Assembly: GCA_964458015.1 (NCBI GenBank)
Contig: CAYWGR010000020.1
Coordinates: forward strand, 1-44,405
Reading direction: 5' to 3'
Source of the DNA: CAYWGR01 sp964458015
Lineage (GTDB): Bacteria > Planctomycetota > Planctomycetia > Pirellulales > Thermoguttaceae
Length of the DNA: 44,405 bases
Every line of letters begins with the position of its first letter. Positions within the stretch are counted from its first letter, which is position 1. The notes under the pieces are model-generated. The model ran no database searches and was not told the origin of the DNA. It was given only the letters and a program-made list of their open reading frames with translations. The translations under genes were made by a program, and so were the position numbers. Below are positions 1 through 6,753 of this stretch, piece by piece.

Positions 1-1
1 T

Positions 2-1045
2 CCCGAAATCTCCAAATCCCCAATTTCTAATCCCCAATCCCCAATCCCTAATCCCTCACTATCCACAATCCCCTCTCCACTATTTGCCATAAAGACTCCC
101 ACGGCCGTCGTGACCGATCTCGGTACTGAGTTTGGCATGGAGGTGAGCAAGGAAGGAAACACTATTTCGCATGTCTTCCGCGGTTCGGTCCAAGTGCAGA
201 GGGTTTCCAAAAATGGAATACCCATTGGCGAGGTCCATGTGTTGCACAAGAACCAGTCAGCACGCGTAGAAAGGGATAATCACAATCATCGCGACGGTAA
301 TCTGTTCACGGTATTCGCTACATCTACCATTCCAACCGAGTTCGTACACAGTATCCCGCAGCGAGCACTCACCTTGCCATATTTGGTTGTCGTCGCCAAT
401 TGGAAATTCGACGATGATCAATTCCTTGCCGACTCGTCAGGGAACGGCCATACGCTTGTCAATCGTGGTGCCACCCAGATCGATGGCACCGCATCATTCA
501 ATGGTAAGGGCATGGTAAGTTCGGTCGATTCGATCGACTTAACCCCCTACACAAAGGTTCGTGTGAGTTGGTCACAAAAGGCTACGTTGCCGATTTCCGA
601 TCAGGTCGTATGGGAACAGAGTGATGACTTCAACGTTACGCCTGGTGCGATTATTGCATGCAACAGCACCACGGTGGGAAAAGCGTCAATCCGCGCTACG
701 GATGAGAACGCAAGCTATAACCTGGATGAATATCCGATTGTAGCCGACACGTGGGAAGATTTCATGGTGGAATTCAATCTTACAACGGACCGTGGCGATC
801 ATGCCGCTTATCGAAGCAACGTGGTCAAGGTGTTCAAGGATGGAAAACTGATCGGCAACAATACAGGCTTGGAGGGCTTCGCTCCCGATGTCTTTATCAA
901 TGCCGCATTCCATATCGGTGGGCGAGTGGGGGCAACAACTCCTGTTACCGCCGGCTTCACTGGCCTGATTGACAACGTGAAGATTGAGGGAATGCTGCAA
1001 CCGAACAACACAATTCCGAAATCCACCGAGAACAAAGCAAAATAG
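2..1045 (+). CDS. FecR/LamG membrane protein, 3' part (start lies before the window)
   Basis: The reading frame is open from base 2 and runs without a stop through the motif TDLGTEFG, so the GTG at 110 is only an internal codon and the gene begins upstream. What remains is the end of a repeat-encoded linker (PNPQSPIPNP-like), the second half of a FecR domain (TPTAVVTDLGTEFG) and a C-terminal LamG-like beta-sandwich starting near VVANWKFDDDQFLADSSGNG. Full-length relatives at 25162, 30103 and 33413 have an N-terminal anti-sigma-like region and one membrane helix, so this protein is probably anchored in the cytoplasmic membrane with the LamG domain outside. It heads a damaged cassette followed by a DUF1559 stub and two PEP-CTERM genes. 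Its LamG part is shorter and more diverged than in the relatives. Family assignment is secure; the ligand is unknown. Confidence 0.85.
   Translation, partial: PEISKSPISNPQSPIPNPSLSTIPSPLFAIKTPTAVVTDLGTEFGMEVSKEGNTISHVFRGSVQVQRVSKNGIPIGEVHVLHKNQSARVERDNHNHRDGNLFTVFATSTIPTEFVHSIPQRALTLPYLVVVANWKFDDDQFLADSSGNGHTLVNRGATQIDGTASFNGKGMVSSVDSIDLTPYTKVRVSWSQKATLPISDQVVWEQSDDFNVTPGAIIACNSTTVGKASIRATDENASYNLDEYPIVADTWEDFMVEFNLTTDRGDHAAYRSNVVKVFKDGKLIGNNTGLEGFAPDVFINAAFHIGGRVGATTPVTAGFTGLIDNVKIEGMLQPNNTIPKSTENKAK
20..58. repeat. 7-bp tandem repeat (AATCCCC) inside the FecR/LamG gene
   Basis: Degenerate AATCCCC/AATCCCT units repeat every 7 bp and encode an IPNPQSPIPNP-type linker. Bases 22-56 are the same as 34150-34184 in the paralogue at 33413. 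The complementary strand has closely spaced G runs and could form a G-quadruplex. Confidence 0.8.
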
Positions 1046-1050
1046 GAACT

Positions 1051-1182
1051 ATGCTGCGTAATTCACGATTCACTCGAGCGTTTACTTTGGTAGAACTTTT
1101 GGTGGTAATACCCCCACGTGCAAACCATGTCCGGCTTGTTGCCGGCGGCCCGAGGGAGGTTGTGTGTGTTTTGCTTTTTTAG
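1051..1182 (+). pseudogene. Truncated DUF1559 gene (prepilin-type leader only)
   Basis: A 43-codon frame starts MLRNSRFTRAFTLVELLVVI, which is the class-III prepilin-like leader of planctomycete DUF1559 proteins. Intact copies in this window (22930, 28196, 38357) continue with TIIGILISLLLPAV, but here the frame changes abruptly after codon 20 into unrelated sequence (PPRANHV...) and stops at 1180. The break is at about base 1110. The stub starts 5 bp after the FecR/LamG stop, so it sits where an operon gene would be. It is most likely a remnant of a deletion that joined the start of a DUF1559 gene to the leader of the next PEP-CTERM gene. An assembly collapse between the several near-identical leaders is the alternative. 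Confidence 0.75.
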
Positions 1183-1192
1183 GAGAGCAGTT

Positions 1193-2029
1193 ATGTCAAG
1201 CAGAGTGCGTTATGGAATGCTGGTATGTGTCCTGGCAAGTCTCGCTGTGGTGGCGGGTTTTGCATCCACGGCACGGGCAACAATCATTGCCCAGTGGGAT
1301 TTTGCTCCGACGGATTTTTATGCCGACTCTGCCGCCTCGTCAGGACGAGGACACTATCTCAATGGTGGGGCGATATCGAGCCTCGACGCACCGACAGGTT
1401 CCGGCCTCTCTGGAAGTGCATCGTTCGACGGAACTCAAATTTTAAGCGTCAGCACATCGGGAAAAATCGATATGAGTCCCTACAGCCACATCCGCGTGAG
1501 TTGGTGGCAGAAGGTCCAGAGCAATGCCACAGGCGTATTGTTCGAACATGGCTCGCTGCTTTCCAATGGGACTGTTGGCGGGTTCTTCGCCGATGTCAAC
1601 GAGAATAGTTCTGATGGCGGCGGAACCGGTGCGGCTGCATACAATACGGTATCTGATCTGGGAGTTTGGAGTGGGCTTGCTTACGAGAACTACAGCCATG
1701 TAAAAGGAAATGTAAGCGGAGTTGTCAATGACACTTGGGAACACATGACCATCGACTACGATATCAAGACCACCATCTTGAGCGACAAGGTGGTGATATC
1801 CAATGGTGGAACTCCTGGCTGGGACATGATGACTACAACCACGAATGCGACATTTGCCAATGACTACTTCATTATTGGTGGTAGTAGCAAGGGGGTTGAT
1901 TACTACGTCGGACAAATTGCGGGCCTTAAGATAGAAGGCATACCAGAGCCAGGAACAAGTGTACTGTTAGTAACAGGACTATTTGGCTTGCTGGCATACG
2001 CATGGAGAAAGAAGAATCAAGAACAATAA
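1193..2029 (+). CDS. PEP-CTERM sorted LamG-domain protein
   Basis: A 278-residue exported protein. The ATG at 1193 is preferred over upstream codons because AGGAGAG lies 6 bp before it and a clear signal peptide follows (VCVLASLAVVAGFASTARA). The body is a LamG/concanavalin-like fold (IIAQWDFAPTDFYADSAASS...), a type that often binds carbohydrate or mediates adhesion. The C-terminus has the exosortase sorting signal: IPEPGTS, a hydrophobic helix (VLLVTGLFGLLAYAW) and a basic tail RKKNQEQ. Exosortase/EpsH-type systems process such tails for surface or matrix display; no exosortase is in the window. It belongs to the same cassette as the FecR/LamG gene upstream and is followed by a stem-loop at 2074. 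Confidence 0.88.
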   Translation: MSSRVRYGMLVCVLASLAVVAGFASTARATIIAQWDFAPTDFYADSAASSGRGHYLNGGAISSLDAPTGSGLSGSASFDGTQILSVSTSGKIDMSPYSHIRVSWWQKVQSNATGVLFEHGSLLSNGTVGGFFADVNENSSDGGGTGAAAYNTVSDLGVWSGLAYENYSHVKGNVSGVVNDTWEHMTIDYDIKTTILSDKVVISNGGTPGWDMMTTTTNATFANDYFIIGGSSKGVDYYVGQIAGLKIEGIPEPGTSVLLVTGLFGLLAYAWRKKNQEQ

Positions 2030-2073
2030 TAGTACTTCTCTTTTCTGGAGAGGGGCAGGAGATATCGGCGCGG

Positions 2074-2104
2074 ATGGTGGATGTGAAGATGCTCCATCCA
2101 CCAT
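2074..2104. repeat. Stem-loop after PEP-CTERM gene, built from 7-bp units
   Basis: ATGGTGGATG (2074-2083) pairs perfectly with CATCCACCAT (2095-2104) around an 11-base loop, 45 bp after the PEP-CTERM stop. The same type of stem-loop follows the PEP-CTERM genes ending at 24078, 29348 and 36137. It lacks a clear U tract, so a simple intrinsic terminator is not certain. Confidence 0.7.
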
Positions 2105-2149
2105 TCGCCATTTTATTCTCACTGATGGGGATACTTAAGGCGGACACCG

Positions 2150-3025
2150 ATGTTTGACAACGCAATAAGGGGCTTGAACAACATGCGTATCGTATTTGCC
2201 GTCTCAGTAGTCATTGGCCTGTTGGCCCCCACCGTGGCGCGGGCCGATTCGATAAATCTGGGCAACATCATGCCCCTGGGCGATTCGATTACTGCGGGAT
2301 ACACGCCCCAAGGAGGGGTTCCAGGCGGTTATCGTCAAGAGCTTTTCAACAACTTGGTAACTGCGGGCTATTCCTTCCGGTTCGTCGGAAGCCAAACCAC
2401 CTACCCCAGTTCAACGCTTACGGAGTCAATTCCAGATCAGAGCCACCACGAAGGACATAATGCCTACACTATCCAACAAATCATTGACGGGATGAAAAAC
2501 AACCCCAGTTGGATGAATGTTAACCCCGACATCATTCTGTTGCACATCGGCGCGAATGACATCCTTAATCCTAATGCCGCCACGGCCCCCGACCGACTCG
2601 ATGCCTTGCTAGACGTCATCCTAGCGAAAATGAAGCCCGATGCCCAGATCATTGTCGCCAAGATCATGGGGGGCAGCATCGTCAGCAATGATTCGAGAGC
2701 GATGGCGTATGACAGTGGTATTGTCGCCTACAACGCGGCGATCGCACAGAAGGTGGCCGCTCGCAATGACCCGCGCGTATCCATGGTCGATATGTACAGC
2801 CTGATGAACATCAATCATCAGACGAATGCGCAAGGCGAGCAACTCTTCGCCGACATTTCACATCCGAATCAAATCGGCTACAACCTCATGGGCGATGCCT
2901 GGGCTAGCGCCATCAAGGCATATCATATCCCAGAGCCAGGAACGCTAATAATACTATCTACCGGCGTGCTTGGCCTGCTCGGCTATGTTTGGCGGCGCGG
3001 TAGAATCAACGTTTCTCGCCCTTGA
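2150..3025 (+). CDS. PEP-CTERM sorted SGNH/GDSL hydrolase
   Basis: A secreted esterase-like enzyme of 291 residues. SGNH block I is MPLGDSIT with the likely nucleophile Ser46; block III is GAND (134-137); block V is DISHPN with the Asp/His pair near residue 239. Such enzymes commonly deacetylate polysaccharides or hydrolyse esters. A signal peptide (MRIVFAVSVVIGLLAPTVARA) begins at Met12, so the ATG at 2183 (AAGGGG upstream) is a good alternative to the one at 2150 (AAGGCGG upstream). The C-terminus is a PEP-CTERM signal: IPEPGTL, helix, WRRGR tail. This suggests a surface-tethered esterase acting on the same glycan as its cassette partners. The function class is sure, the substrate is not. 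Confidence 0.88.
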   Translation: MFDNAIRGLNNMRIVFAVSVVIGLLAPTVARADSINLGNIMPLGDSITAGYTPQGGVPGGYRQELFNNLVTAGYSFRFVGSQTTYPSSTLTESIPDQSHHEGHNAYTIQQIIDGMKNNPSWMNVNPDIILLHIGANDILNPNAATAPDRLDALLDVILAKMKPDAQIIVAKIMGGSIVSNDSRAMAYDSGIVAYNAAIAQKVAARNDPRVSMVDMYSLMNINHQTNAQGEQLFADISHPNQIGYNLMGDAWASAIKAYHIPEPGTLIILSTGVLGLLGYVWRRGRINVSRP

Positions 3026-3464
3026 CGAGAAAGGAACGACAAGGGTTCGGGCGTGGGTTCGTGGAGATGAGAATGGCCAACCGCATATGAATCGAACGCC
3101 CTCAGCATGCTGCTATCACCCGCTAACCGCGTTTCGTCTCCCTGTCGAGGAACCACTTGCGGAGCGAATCGACGAACGCACTAGCAGCTTGAAAACCTGT
3201 AGGAGAATGTTTTTTTATAGGAGGGGAATACGTCGCAGCCGTCGTGAATGGTGCATTTCACGCATCCTGTGAATTGTGGAGTAATTCCGACATTCTTAGA
3301 CAACATTTCGGTATGGAATAAGCCCAAGCCGCCCCGTGTGGCGTGCCTGAGCCGCAGGCCTGCCATCTTGGCGACCTATACCACTTGGAAAGTCTGCAAA
3401 AATTACTGCAATGTGGAGGTAATCGTCTATAGATAAGGAATCCCTAACACCTCTAGGGGTTGCT
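3026..3464. other. 439-bp intergenic stretch without a recognised gene
   Basis: A perfect 7-bp inverted repeat TTTCTCG/CGAGAAA (3012-3018 and 3026-3032) overlaps the stop of the upstream gene but has no U tract. Short open frames here show no family features. An imperfect hairpin lies just before the dihydroorotase start, near 3446-3461. Confidence 0.5.
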
Positions 3465-3779
3465 ATGCCTTCGATTTTGATCCAAAACGGCTGGGTGGTC
3501 GATCCTTCGCAAGAGATGGATCGTGTTGCGAACGTGCTGATTACCGACGGACGCATCGCTGGTTACGATGTTTCGCCGACCGGGCAGAAAACCATGATCG
3601 ACGCCATGTGGCGGATCGTCAGTCCAGGGCGGATCGATATGCACGTGCATCTGCGCGAGCCGGGCTTCGAGGAAGACGAAACCATCGAGACGGGCACGGC
3701 AGTCGCCTTGGCCGGCGGGTTTACCTCGGGCGCATGCATGCCGAATATCGAGCTGCCTATCGACGGCAGCAAGCTGTAA
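3465..3779 (+). pseudogene. pyrC: Truncated dihydroorotase (N-terminal quarter)
   Basis: The 104 residues match the start of class I dihydroorotase: LIQNGWVVDPSQ, then the metal-binding HxH of strand 1 in DMHVHLREPGFEEDET and the following AGGFTSGACMPN. Full enzymes are roughly 420-440 residues and need a carboxylated lysine, further histidines and an aspartate, all missing here. The frame ends at a TAA and within 4 bp meets a 7-bp tandem repeat (3783-3815). No continuation was seen in the following bases before the convergent regulator gene. AGGGG lies about 10 bp before the ATG, so the 5' end looks normal. It is probably a dead remnant produced by a rearrangement at the repeat, with a functional copy expected elsewhere. 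Confidence 0.8.
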
Positions 3780-3782
3780 GGA

Positions 3783-3815
3783 AGCTGTCAGCGATCAGCT
3801 TTCAGCAATTAGTAC
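3783..3815. repeat. 7-bp tandem repeat (variants of NNNTCAG)
   Basis: Units CTGTCAG, CGATCAG, CTTTCAG and CAATTAG follow each other with an exact 7-bp period, directly after the truncated dihydroorotase. The consensus differs from other sites in the window but the period is the same. Confidence 0.7.
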
Positions 3816-3845
3816 AAGTTACGTTTTAGAACAGATTGCGTTCAG

Positions 3846-5048
3846 CTAGGAGTTCTTACTGCGGACGGTCCCCGATGCTCGAAGATTCCGCCGATATTGC
3901 CCTGGGGTTTGACCCGTGGCATTTTTGAAAAGGACGCACATCGAGCCGACGTATTGGAAGCCGGTTAGTTGAGCTATTTTGGCCAGCGGATAATCGGTCA
4001 TTGAAAGCAGCCGCATGACGTGGCCTAATTGCACTCGTGCGATTTCGTCCTTGGGCGTCCGGCCTAGTAATGCAAGAAAGCGACGCTCCAAGGTGCGCCG
4101 GGACATGGCCACATGCGCCAAAACCTTGTTGACCGAGATGCCGTCGCATACATGTTCGCGAATGTAGCGCAAGGCCGAAGCAACGTCGGGATCGGCCACG
4201 GCCACGATGTCGGTTGATTGTCGAGCCACGACGCCGCGCGGTGCAACGATGATTTTCCCGCGCGGACGTGCGTTGCCTTGCATTAAGCGATCGAGCAACG
4301 CGGCGGCCTGATAGCCTGCCTCCTCGGGACATTGCTCGACGCTGCTGAGCGAAGGTTGCGTCAGGCTGCAAATCGCCTCGTCATTATCCACGCCGATCAC
4401 GGCGACTTCTTCCGGCACGGCCAGATTGTTGTCGGCGCATACCATCAGAATCTGATGTGCGCGAAAGTCGTTACATGCCATTAAGCCTACAGGTTTCGGC
4501 AACCCGCACAACCACCGGGCAATCGATTCCTCGTGGTGAATCTCCAAGCTTTCACTGGCGTCGATCATGGCGTCGGATCGTTTTCGCGTGGGCGCATAAA
4601 CATGCACCGTATGTCCCGCGCGGGCCAAGTACTCGACGAAATAATGTTCACGCTCGTCATAAATGCCGGGCAATCCGCAATAGGCAAAGTGCGTCATGCT
4701 CCGTTCAACCAGATGTTCGGCCGCGAGCCGGGCAATTGCCCGATTGTCGGTCAACACGGAAGGGACATGGAGATGTTCATGCTCGAAAAGGTTGACGACC
4801 GGGATCCGCAACTGCTTGATCTGTTCGGCCAGTTTGCGGTTTTCGATGCGTGCAATGATGCCATCGCCTTGCCAATGCTTCAACCAAGGAGGGGCCGTTT
4901 CCGACAGTTTGCGTTCGGAATGATAAACCTTCCATCGGCCGTGGGCTTGAACATATCGCCCAATGCCGCGCAACACCCCTCGGCCGTAAGCACGCGACCA
5001 TTCGACCAGCAATGCCACGCGACGTATTCGGTTTCGAGGATGGGCCAT
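3846..5048 (-). CDS. XylR-like transcriptional regulator (sugar-sensing domain plus AraC HTH)
   Basis: At 400 residues this is close to E. coli XylR (392) and has the same order. An N-terminal LacI/periplasmic-binding-like sugar-sensing domain spans about residues 8-275 (RRVALLVEWSRAYGRGVLRGIGRY; VIGVDNDEAICSL; PSLSSVEQ). Two AraC-type helix-turn-helix units fill residues about 290-390 (VNKVLAHVAMSRRTLERRF; PLAKIAQLTGFQ; GQTPGQYRR). Planctomycetes carry many such regulators beside sugar operons, so the family name does not prove xylose as ligand. It is transcribed divergently from the long sugar operon beginning at 5346 and is the obvious candidate to control it from the 297-bp region between them. 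No strong ribosome-binding site was seen. Confidence 0.85.
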   Translation of the reverse strand: MAHPRNRIRRVALLVEWSRAYGRGVLRGIGRYVQAHGRWKVYHSERKLSETAPPWLKHWQGDGIIARIENRKLAEQIKQLRIPVVNLFEHEHLHVPSVLTDNRAIARLAAEHLVERSMTHFAYCGLPGIYDEREHYFVEYLARAGHTVHVYAPTRKRSDAMIDASESLEIHHEESIARWLCGLPKPVGLMACNDFRAHQILMVCADNNLAVPEEVAVIGVDNDEAICSLTQPSLSSVEQCPEEAGYQAAALLDRLMQGNARPRGKIIVAPRGVVARQSTDIVAVADPDVASALRYIREHVCDGISVNKVLAHVAMSRRTLERRFLALLGRTPKDEIARVQLGHVMRLLSMTDYPLAKIAQLTGFQYVGSMCVLFKNATGQTPGQYRRNLRASGTVRSKNS

Positions 5049-5345
5049 GATGCAAACCGCCGGAGGGCTGTGGGGCTTTGAAATGCGAGATATGCCGCAA
5101 ATATATTATTGGCAAGTCGGTTCCCGTCATATCGCTTATTATATACGAGCCAAGATATTACGGCAATATTTGGGGCAATATCTCTACTGGCGACTTTTTG
5201 CCCGTTTGACGCATTTTCATCATCGGATTGACGCACTTGGCCATTGAGCCGATTTGCAAGGAGTACTAGACTGACGGGCGTGAATACGGAACAACGTCCC
5301 CGACAAATGTTTGCCCACCACAACCCCTTTCTGGGAGAAAAAAGC
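5049..5345. promoter_or_regulatory. Divergent control region with candidate operator sites
   Basis: This AT-rich stretch separates the XylR-like gene from the sugar operon. An inverted repeat GATATT...AATATC spans 5154-5182, with GGCAATAT and GGGCAATAT also forming a direct repeat. A related sequence, GATATGCCGCAAATATAT, lies at 5089-5106. These resemble paired half-sites for a dimeric AraC/XylR-type activator. No promoter boxes could be fixed with confidence. Confidence 0.4.
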
Positions 5346-6716
5346 ATGAAATCGGCTTCACCAACCACGAGCCAGTCTTCAAAATCGTCGCGTCGCGTGT
5401 TTTTACGTCAAAGCGGCGCCTTGGCCGCGGCCTGCGGCTTAGCCAATGCCATGATTCCACACGTTCATGCCGCCGAAGACAATACCATTCGCTTGGCTTT
5501 GATCGGTTGCGGCGGCCGCGGGAGTGGGGCGGTTGCCAATGCCTTTGAATCGCCTTGTGGCCCGGTGAAGCTGACGGCCATGGCCGACCTTTTCGAGGAT
5601 CGGATGACCGGCACTCATGCGGCGCTAAGCAAGGCATATCCTGGTAAGGTTGATGTTCCGGCGGATCGCCGTTTCGTCGGCTTTGACGCTTACCGTAAGG
5701 CCATCGACAGCCTGCGCCCCGGCGACGTAGCCATGCTCTGCGGATATGCCGGCTGGCGTCCCTTGCAGTTGGAGTACGCCGTGCAAAAGGGCGTCAACGT
5801 TTTCATGGAGAAATCGTTCGCAACCGATCCGCCCGGTGTTCGGCGACTTATCAAGGCGGGCGAAGAGGCGGAGAAAAAGAATCTGAAAATCGCCGCCGGT
5901 CTTATGTGCCGCCACTCGAAGAATCGCCAAGAGCTGATCCAGCGCATCCGCGACGGTGCGTTGGGTGATATTCAACTGATCCGCGCCTACCGTATGCAGG
6001 GCCCCGTGCCGATGGGCCCTCGCCCGCAAGACGCCAAGGATCTTTCCTGGCAAATTCGCAATTTCACCAGTTTTTACTGGGTTTCCGGCGGTTTGTGGGC
6101 CGAAATGGATATCCACCAGATCGACGAACTCTGTTGGCTGAAAGATGCATGGCCGGTGAATGCGCACGGCGTCGGCGGCCGAATTAGCGGCAGTACGGAT
6201 TGCAGTCAGAATCTGGATTCGTTTTCTGCCGAGTGGACTTTCGCCGACGGCACAAAGGCATACGATGTGGTGCGCTATATTCCGAATTGTTTTAATGAAT
6301 TCGCCACGTTCGTTCACGGCACCAAATGTGCGGCACAATTTTCGGGCAACATTCATGCGGGAACTTGCCAGATTTACAAGGATCAACGCATTCAAGCAGA
6401 CAACATTGCCTGGAAAGCAGCAAAAAAGGAAATCGCACCTTGGCAAGAGGAATGGGATGTCTTGTTGGACGCCATCCGCAATAACAAACCCCACAACGAA
6501 GCGAAACGGGCCGCCCTGTCGAACTTGGCCGATATGATGGGCCGTGCCGCGATTCACATGGGCAGAAACATTACATGGGACGAAGCGATGGCTTCCAAAT
6601 TCCAATGGGTGCCCGGTGGCATTGATGCAATCAATGAGAACAGTGCGCCGCCGGTTCAGGCCGACGCGCAGGGCCGTTATCCCGTGCCCGTGCCCGGTGG
6701 TTGGTCGGAGATATAG
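5346..6716 (+). CDS. Gfo/Idh/MocA oxidoreductase, Tat-exported (1 of 6)
   Basis: A 456-residue NAD(P)-dependent sugar oxidoreductase-like protein. The ATG at 5346 follows GGGAGAA and opens a twin-arginine signal (SRRVFLRQSG, arginines 16-17), so the longer upstream frame is not used. The Rossmann motif LIGCGGRGSG is at residues 52-61. The usual EKP after strand 5 is EKS here (NVFMEKSFATDPPG), a notable change at a position where the lysine is normally catalytic and retained. The C-terminal half is the mixed alpha/beta substrate domain (GGLWAEMDIHQIDELCW). It is the first gene of the plus-strand sugar operon. Secreted members of this family occur in 3-ketoglycoside and polysaccharide metabolism; the precise reaction is unknown. 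Confidence 0.85.
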   Translation: MKSASPTTSQSSKSSRRVFLRQSGALAAACGLANAMIPHVHAAEDNTIRLALIGCGGRGSGAVANAFESPCGPVKLTAMADLFEDRMTGTHAALSKAYPGKVDVPADRRFVGFDAYRKAIDSLRPGDVAMLCGYAGWRPLQLEYAVQKGVNVFMEKSFATDPPGVRRLIKAGEEAEKKNLKIAAGLMCRHSKNRQELIQRIRDGALGDIQLIRAYRMQGPVPMGPRPQDAKDLSWQIRNFTSFYWVSGGLWAEMDIHQIDELCWLKDAWPVNAHGVGGRISGSTDCSQNLDSFSAEWTFADGTKAYDVVRYIPNCFNEFATFVHGTKCAAQFSGNIHAGTCQIYKDQRIQADNIAWKAAKKEIAPWQEEWDVLLDAIRNNKPHNEAKRAALSNLADMMGRAAIHMGRNITWDEAMASKFQWVPGGIDAINENSAPPVQADAQGRYPVPVPGGWSEI

Positions 6717-6753
6717 AACCACGACGAACGGTACATCCCCGAAGGAGCTTACC

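Noticed and set aside
3248..3436. A 62-codon frame in the gap before the dihydroorotase remnant
   Set aside because: No ribosome site, no recognisable motif and unlikely composition.
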